Below are positions 24,599 through 28,022 of a stretch of DNA of 28,022 nucleotides, one piece after another. This DNA is from an uncultured Ignavibacteria bacterium (GTDB lineage: Bacteria; Bacteroidota; Ignavibacteria; Ignavibacteriales; Melioribacteraceae), in the NCBI GenBank assembly GCA_937930275.1, contig CALGLM010000264.1:1-28022 (forward strand), read 5' to 3'. How positions within the stretch are numbered: position 1 is the stretch's first letter; every line of letters starts with the position of its first letter. Position numbers and translations under genes: made by a program. A model generated the notes under the pieces. The model did not search any database. It saw only the letters and a program-made list of their open reading frames with translations, and was not told the DNA's origin.

Positions 24599-25599
24599 TT
24601 ATCGGTTTCATAAAGCTTTGAAGGGGGAATTATTCTATTCCCCTTTTTCTTCAACCTTAACAGTTCGTTTTTAATACTACTAAATTGTGAAGTATTAAAG
24701 AAAAAGTATTTTTTAGTATTCTCGGTTTTTTCGGCATAAAATCGGAATAATGAAACTAACTCTGCCGGTTCTCTATCTCCTAAATTAATCATATCGGAAA
24801 TTTTTTTCATAATAAAGCCGTCAGGTGTATTTTTAACAATAACTTTGAATTTAGGAGATTTATAAAAATCCGATTTATCATTAATTACAATAAAGTTTGT
24901 TAAAGAGTATTTCCTAAAAGTGTAAGATAAGGATTTGATTATTTTTTCGGGGTGTTGATCTTCATCCATAATATAAAGAGGGTCATCAATTCCGTCATCA
25001 ATTTTAATTGCATAGTATTTACCGTGTTTGGTTATTTTATCTAACAACTCCTCATTAGCTTGTGAAGGTATAACGGTAAAACAAATATCAGCCGGAACAT
25101 CTAAAAAACTATCAAATTCGTCCAAACTTAAATCGTCTAATCCGTCAACAATTACGGCAAATCGGTTTTCGGTTCTTAAAAATTTTTCGTTATATATAAA
25201 CTTGGCAGTAAATAATATATTCCCTTCGCTTTCCAAAGTAACTTCGGTATTTTTATTGATGATTAATTCTTTGCTTTTAATCATTATTCCGTTGTAATAA
25301 AGTAATTCGTTTAGGGATGAGATAAATTCTACCATTCTTAGATCGCTTGGCGTATCAATTAAGTAAGATATTACGGCAGTATCAACATCTTTAACTTTTA
25401 TTTTCTTTTCTTTTATATGATCGTCTGTAATTCCGTAATCGTTTAAACATCTAAAAAAAATTCTATTTACCTCGTTAGGATAAAATGATCTTACTGTTAC
25501 TTTTTTTTCGGTAAATGTGGATCTTACAATAATATCCAATAATAACAAAATGAATGTTGCAATAAATAGATATATAACTATTTTTCTTTTTTTATACAT
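24595..25599 (-). CDS. YibQ-like divergent polysaccharide deacetylase domain protein
   Basis: A 334-residue protein with one N-terminal membrane anchor (about 8-25) and a region of no recognised fold (about 30-145). The C-terminal domain starts at FAVIVDGLDDLSL (about 147), then reads FLDVPADICFTVIPSQANEE and GKYYAIKIDDG. This resembles the YibQ / divergent polysaccharide deacetylase family (IDDLG, FTVLP and a later His/Glu segment), but several usual polar residues are changed, so activity is doubtful. It is last in the - strand operon, 3 bases after the enoyl-CoA hydratase gene, and ends over the M16 stop codon (4-base convergent overlap). The family assignment is by pattern only. Confidence 0.6.
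   Translation of the reverse strand: MYKKRKIVIYLFIATFILLLLDIIVRSTFTEKKVTVRSFYPNEVNRIFFRCLNDYGITDDHIKEKKIKVKDVDTAVISYLIDTPSDLRMVEFISSLNELLYYNGIMIKSKELIINKNTEVTLESEGNILFTAKFIYNEKFLRTENRFAVIVDGLDDLSLDEFDSFLDVPADICFTVIPSQANEELLDKITKHGKYYAIKIDDGIDDPLYIMDEDQHPEKIIKSLSYTFRKYSLTNFIVINDKSDFYKSPKFKVIVKNTPDGFIMKKISDMINLGDREPAELVSLFRFYAEKTENTKKYFFFNTSQFSSIKNELLRLKKKGNRIIPPSKLYETDN
24621..24648 (+). terminator. Intrinsic terminator of the M16 operon, inside the convergent gene
   Basis: GGGGAAT (24624-24630) pairs with ATTCCCC (24637-24643) around the loop TATTCT, extended by a G-T and two A-T pairs, and is followed by TTTTTCTT. It begins about 22 bases after the + strand stop codon and lies within the last codons of the - strand gene, encoding KKKGNRII there. 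On the - strand the hairpin has no T-run, so it is directional for the + strand. Confidence 0.65.
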
Positions 25600-25602
25600 A
25601 TT

Positions 25603-26385
25603 TTACTGATCTTTAAAATTTGGTTTTCTTTTTTCCAAAAAGGCTGCAGTACCTTCATCAAAATCATTTGAATTTACTGCATTAAAAAACTGATTAGATT
25701 CAATCTTTAATCCGTTATTAAATGAATCTTTATTGAATGAAAAAATAGAATTAAGTGCTGCAGAAATTGCAATTTGACTTTTTGAAGAAACTAACTCGGC
25801 AAATTCCAACGATTTGTTCATCAGTTTAGATAAAGGGTAAATTTTATTAACAATACCAAGTCTATATGCCTCTTCCGCATCTATAAAACTACCGGTTAAA
25901 ATTAATTCTGCTGCACGATTTTTATTTATTAATTCAGTCAGTCGTTGAGTTCCTCCGTATCCCGGAATAACGCCTAAATTTATCTCGGGAAGTCCAAATT
26001 TTGCGTTTTCTGAAGCAAATCGTAAATGACAAGCTAAGGCCAATTCAAATCCTCCGCCCAACGCATATCCGTTAATTGCTGCAATAATCGGTTTATTAAA
26101 AGTTGAAATTCTATTAAAAACGTCTTGTCCAAATTTAGAAAACCTATCGGCATTTGTTTTCTCCATGTTTTTTAATTCGCCGATATCCGCTCCTGCCGCA
26201 AATGCTTTTTCACCCGAACCTGTAATAATTAAACATTTAATATCTCTATTGTTTTCGGTTGCATCTAAAACCGAATTTAGTTCGGTTAAAAGATCGATAT
26301 TTAATGCGTTTAGTTTATCCGGACGGTTTAACGTCACAATTTCAATTAAATTAACCGTTTGTACTGTTATAAACGAAAACTCCAT
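25603..26385 (-). CDS. Enoyl-CoA hydratase/isomerase family protein
   Basis: A 260-residue crotonase-fold enzyme. The oxyanion-hole segments are KAFAAGADIGEL and YALGGGFELALACH, and both catalytic glutamates of enoyl-CoA hydratases are in place (Glu114 in GGGFELA, Glu134 in LPEINLGVIPGYGG). The C-terminal end EGTAAFLEKRKPNFKDQ is typical. It most likely hydrates trans-2-enoyl-CoA thioesters (for example crotonyl-CoA) in beta-oxidation or a related pathway. No thiolase or dehydrogenase gene is nearby, so the pathway is not settled. ATG start, with AGAGG upstream. Confidence 0.93.
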   Translation of the reverse strand: MEFSFITVQTVNLIEIVTLNRPDKLNALNIDLLTELNSVLDATENNRDIKCLIITGSGEKAFAAGADIGELKNMEKTNADRFSKFGQDVFNRISTFNKPIIAAINGYALGGGFELALACHLRFASENAKFGLPEINLGVIPGYGGTQRLTELINKNRAAELILTGSFIDAEEAYRLGIVNKIYPLSKLMNKSLEFAELVSSKSQIAISAALNSIFSFNKDSFNNGLKIESNQFFNAVNSNDFDEGTAAFLEKRKPNFKDQ

Positions 26386-26397
26386 TTTAACCTCTAA

Positions 26398-26976
26398 TTA
26401 AATTGTTGCAAAAATGGGTATTCTTAAGGATAAATCGAATGAAACATATTGTGCCGAAGGAACATGATTGTATTTTGCCATAACATCCAGCATAAACATA
26501 GAAAAACCAATACCAGCATGAAATCCAAAATTCAATTTTCGTTCGGTAAAGCTCGATTTGTCAACGCCTGTTTTAAAATAATTAAAAGTTTGTAAGTAAT
26601 TTGCCGTTACTCCCATTTCCAAAACAGGCATTAATAAAACCATTGTATCGGAAATAGGCTCTAAATATAATCTAACACCGGGACTAAGAGAATATAAATT
26701 TGTGGAAATACTGCTTAAATCACTGATTTTATAAAAAGACTGTTTACCCGGAAAATGCTGATAACCCGCTTTGGCGTAAAAAAAGACAGGCAAAAAACTA
26801 ATATCCGTGTATGATAATTCTACCTCTAAACCCATTCCTATTGTTCTTTTTTCGGAAAATTCGGCAACGGGAATTCTTGGTCCAATACCTACAGACATAA
26901 ATAATCCTCGGGCATTACTTTGAGCATTAACAAGAATATTAGCCGTAATTAATATAAAAAGTATCTTTTTAATCAT
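26398..26976 (-). CDS. Outer-membrane beta-barrel-like protein of unknown function
   Basis: A 192-residue exported protein with a signal peptide (cleavage probably after VNA, before QSNARG). The remainder shows alternating hydrophobic and polar strands rich in aromatic and glycine residues (GLFMSVGIGPRIPVAEF, then LEVELSYTDIS, FFYAKAGYQHF, FGFHAGIGFSMFMLDVMAKY), ending in an aromatic-containing last strand. This fits a small 8-strand outer-membrane barrel. I cannot name the family. It starts one base after the SRPBCC gene with TAAGATG at the junction. Confidence 0.7.
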   Translation of the reverse strand: MIKKILFILITANILVNAQSNARGLFMSVGIGPRIPVAEFSEKRTIGMGLEVELSYTDISFLPVFFYAKAGYQHFPGKQSFYKISDLSSISTNLYSLSPGVRLYLEPISDTMVLLMPVLEMGVTANYLQTFNYFKTGVDKSSFTERKLNFGFHAGIGFSMFMLDVMAKYNHVPSAQYVSFDLSLRIPIFATI

Positions 26977-26977
26977 C

Positions 26978-27421
26978 TTATTTAAAAATAGTTTTTGTTA
27001 GTTTATGTCTGTAAGTAAACATTAAATATAATAAAAAATATATAAAAGGGAAACCCAAATATCCAATTATTCCCAAAGGAGGCTTAAATTCAACAAAATC
27101 GGTCATAATTGTTCCCGCCTCTGTTTCTTCAAATAAATGACTATGATGCCAAAAACCGAACAATCCTTTAATCTGAAAGTCTTTTATTAAATAAGGAGGT
27201 TTACACTCGCTTATATTTACAATCCATTTATTAGTAAATATTAAAAATTTAATTTCCAACGAAATTATCGAGCCTTTAACTAAAGGTAAATCACTAATAC
27301 TTAAAATTTTAATTTTTACATATTTGGGCGTAATAAGTGTTAAATTATTCGTGTTCCTGTGAAATTCAAAAAGTTTAATAATGCTTGTTTTAATCAAAAC
27401 CGATTTTTTGAACTTCAGCAT
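26978..27421 (-). CDS. SRPBCC (START-like) ligand-binding family protein
   Basis: A 147-residue protein with the pattern of the cell-division-inhibitor/coenzyme-Q-binding-like SRPBCC proteins: an N-terminal strand with KTSIIKLFEFHRN, the segment LTLITPKYVKIKI, FWHHSHLFEETEAGTIMTDF near the middle, and a hydrophobic C-terminal stretch (GYLGFPFIYFLLYLMFTYRH) that may line the pocket or touch the membrane. The ligand is unknown. It starts one base after truA (TAAGATG). Confidence 0.8.
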   Translation of the reverse strand: MLKFKKSVLIKTSIIKLFEFHRNTNNLTLITPKYVKIKILSISDLPLVKGSIISLEIKFLIFTNKWIVNISECKPPYLIKDFQIKGLFGFWHHSHLFEETEAGTIMTDFVEFKPPLGIIGYLGFPFIYFLLYLMFTYRHKLTKTIFK

Positions 27422-27422
27422 C

Positions 27423-28022
27423 TTAATACTTTATCTTATATAAAAACAATCCTTTTGCGGGAACGGCTTCGCCGGCAAAAATTCTATTTTTAAGTTTTAT
27501 AATATTTGCAATTCCGTCTTTTTCTTCATTTTGCATACATCGCAAAATAGTCCCTACGGTTGTACGAACCATACCATGTAAATATCTATCTGCCTCAATT
27601 AAAAACATGGTTTTATTCCCCAGTTTTTTCCACACTGCATTAGTTACCGTACAAAAGTTGTGATTTGTATCGGTATTACGTTTTGAAAATGATGTATAAT
27701 CAAAACGACCTATTAATGCTCGGCTTATATTATTAAGTTCTTCTATAGAGTATTCTGAAATTTTAGGATAGTAATATGCAAAATTGTTGTAAAAAGGATC
27801 TTTTTCGGTTAAGAATAGATAGATATAACTTCTACTTTTTGCATCAAAACGAGAATGGAAATTATTATCAACAATCTCAATATTTTTAATTGCAATATCG
27901 TTAGGCAATAAACTATTTAGCGAATACCGAAATTTATTCACATTTTCAATAATATTATCCGTTCTAAAATTAGCTACTTGACCAATTGCATTTACACCCG
28001 TATCGGTTCTTCCGGCACCAAT
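27423..28022 (-). CDS. truA: tRNA pseudouridine synthase A (5' end outside window)
   Basis: TruA converts uridines 38-40 in the anticodon stem-loop of many tRNAs to pseudouridine. The frame is open to the right edge and reads IGAGRTDTGVNAIGQVANF there, with the catalytic Asp in GRTDTGV. The internal GTG at 27941 is therefore not the start. Downstream are the family segments FDAKSRSYIY, ALIGRFDYTSF and DRYLHGMVRTTVGTIL. About 200 residues are visible, and the N-terminal 45-50 residues lie outside. It is the first visible gene of the - strand operon. Confidence 0.96.
   Translation of the reverse strand: MGAGRTDTGVNAIGQVANFRTDNIIENVNKFRYSLNSLLPNDIAIKNIEIVDNNFHSRFDAKSRSYIYLFLTEKDPFYNNFAYYYPKISEYSIEELNNISRALIGRFDYTSFSKRNTDTNHNFCTVTNAVWKKLGNKTMFLIEADRYLHGMVRTTVGTILRCMQNEEKDGIANIIKLKNRIFAGEAVPAKGLFLYKIKY

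Noticed and set aside
24621..24648. The same hairpin as terminator of the - strand operon
   Set aside because: On the - strand it lies before the stop codon of the gene and is not followed by a T-run.
27939..27941. GTG at 27941 as start of truA
   Set aside because: The open frame continues to the window edge and contains the catalytic GRTDTGV motif of TruA upstream of this codon.
1..28022. CRISPR arrays, insertion sequences, phage genes or attachment sites
   Set aside because: No regular direct repeats with spacers, no transposase or integrase frames and no duplicated tRNA end next to the tRNA-Gln gene were seen.

Overview
This window is AT-rich and holds the 3' part of the S10 operon, the spc operon and the alpha operon. 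These are followed by a run of housekeeping and accessory genes on the + strand, and then by a - strand operon that runs in from the right edge. Several features point to a bacterium of the FCB superphylum: a short primary sigma factor without region 1.1, the order secY-map-infA-rpmJ with no adk, an L17 with a Lys/Glu-rich tail, and generally low GC. Clear Shine-Dalgarno sequences (AGGAG/GAGG types) precede most genes, which argues against typical Bacteroidetes. An Ignavibacteria/Chlorobi-side lineage is my best inference; this is not a database result.

Layout. 1-12906 (+): rplB (5' end outside the window), rpsS, rplV, rpsC, rplP, rpmC, rpsQ, rplN, rplX, rplE, rpsN, rpsH, rplF, rplR, a tRNA-Gln(UUG) gene, rpsE, rpmD, rplO, secY, map, infA, rpmJ, rpsM, rpsK, rpsD, rpoA, rplQ, closed by a strong intrinsic terminator at 12931-12964. 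The terminator's T-tract ends three bases before the engB (YihA/YsxC) start codon. 13610-18821 (+): a membrane-anchored double-GAF protein with a dead GGDEF domain, phosphopentomutase deoB, two tandem bacterial-microcompartment vertex (EutN/CcmL, BMC-P) genes, the primary sigma factor rpoD, and an NlpC/P60 lipoprotein. 18959-24598 (+): fumC, a double-CDGSH Fe-S protein, a terminator, an exported nucleotide pyrophosphatase/phosphodiesterase-like enzyme, and an M16 peptidase pair (one active-type, one inactive-type). 24595-28022 (-): truA (5' end outside), an SRPBCC protein, an outer-membrane beta-barrel-like protein, an enoyl-CoA hydratase and a YibQ-like divergent polysaccharide deacetylase. 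This set is closely spaced and ends convergently against the M16 genes.

The most notable parts are: (1) the deoB / BMC-P / BMC-P / rpoD cluster, where shell-vertex genes of a microcompartment are packed between a deoxyribose-phosphate-forming enzyme and the housekeeping sigma factor, with no shell hexamer gene in the window; (2) a tRNA-Gln gene inside the spc operon between L18 and S5; (3) the use of TTG start codons for several highly expressed ribosomal proteins and for rpoD; (4) the terminator abutting the engB start; and (5) an intrinsic terminator for the M16 genes that lies inside the coding sequence of the convergent gene. No CRISPR array, insertion sequence, phage gene or rRNA is visible, and no gene-free stretch exceeds about 150 bases.
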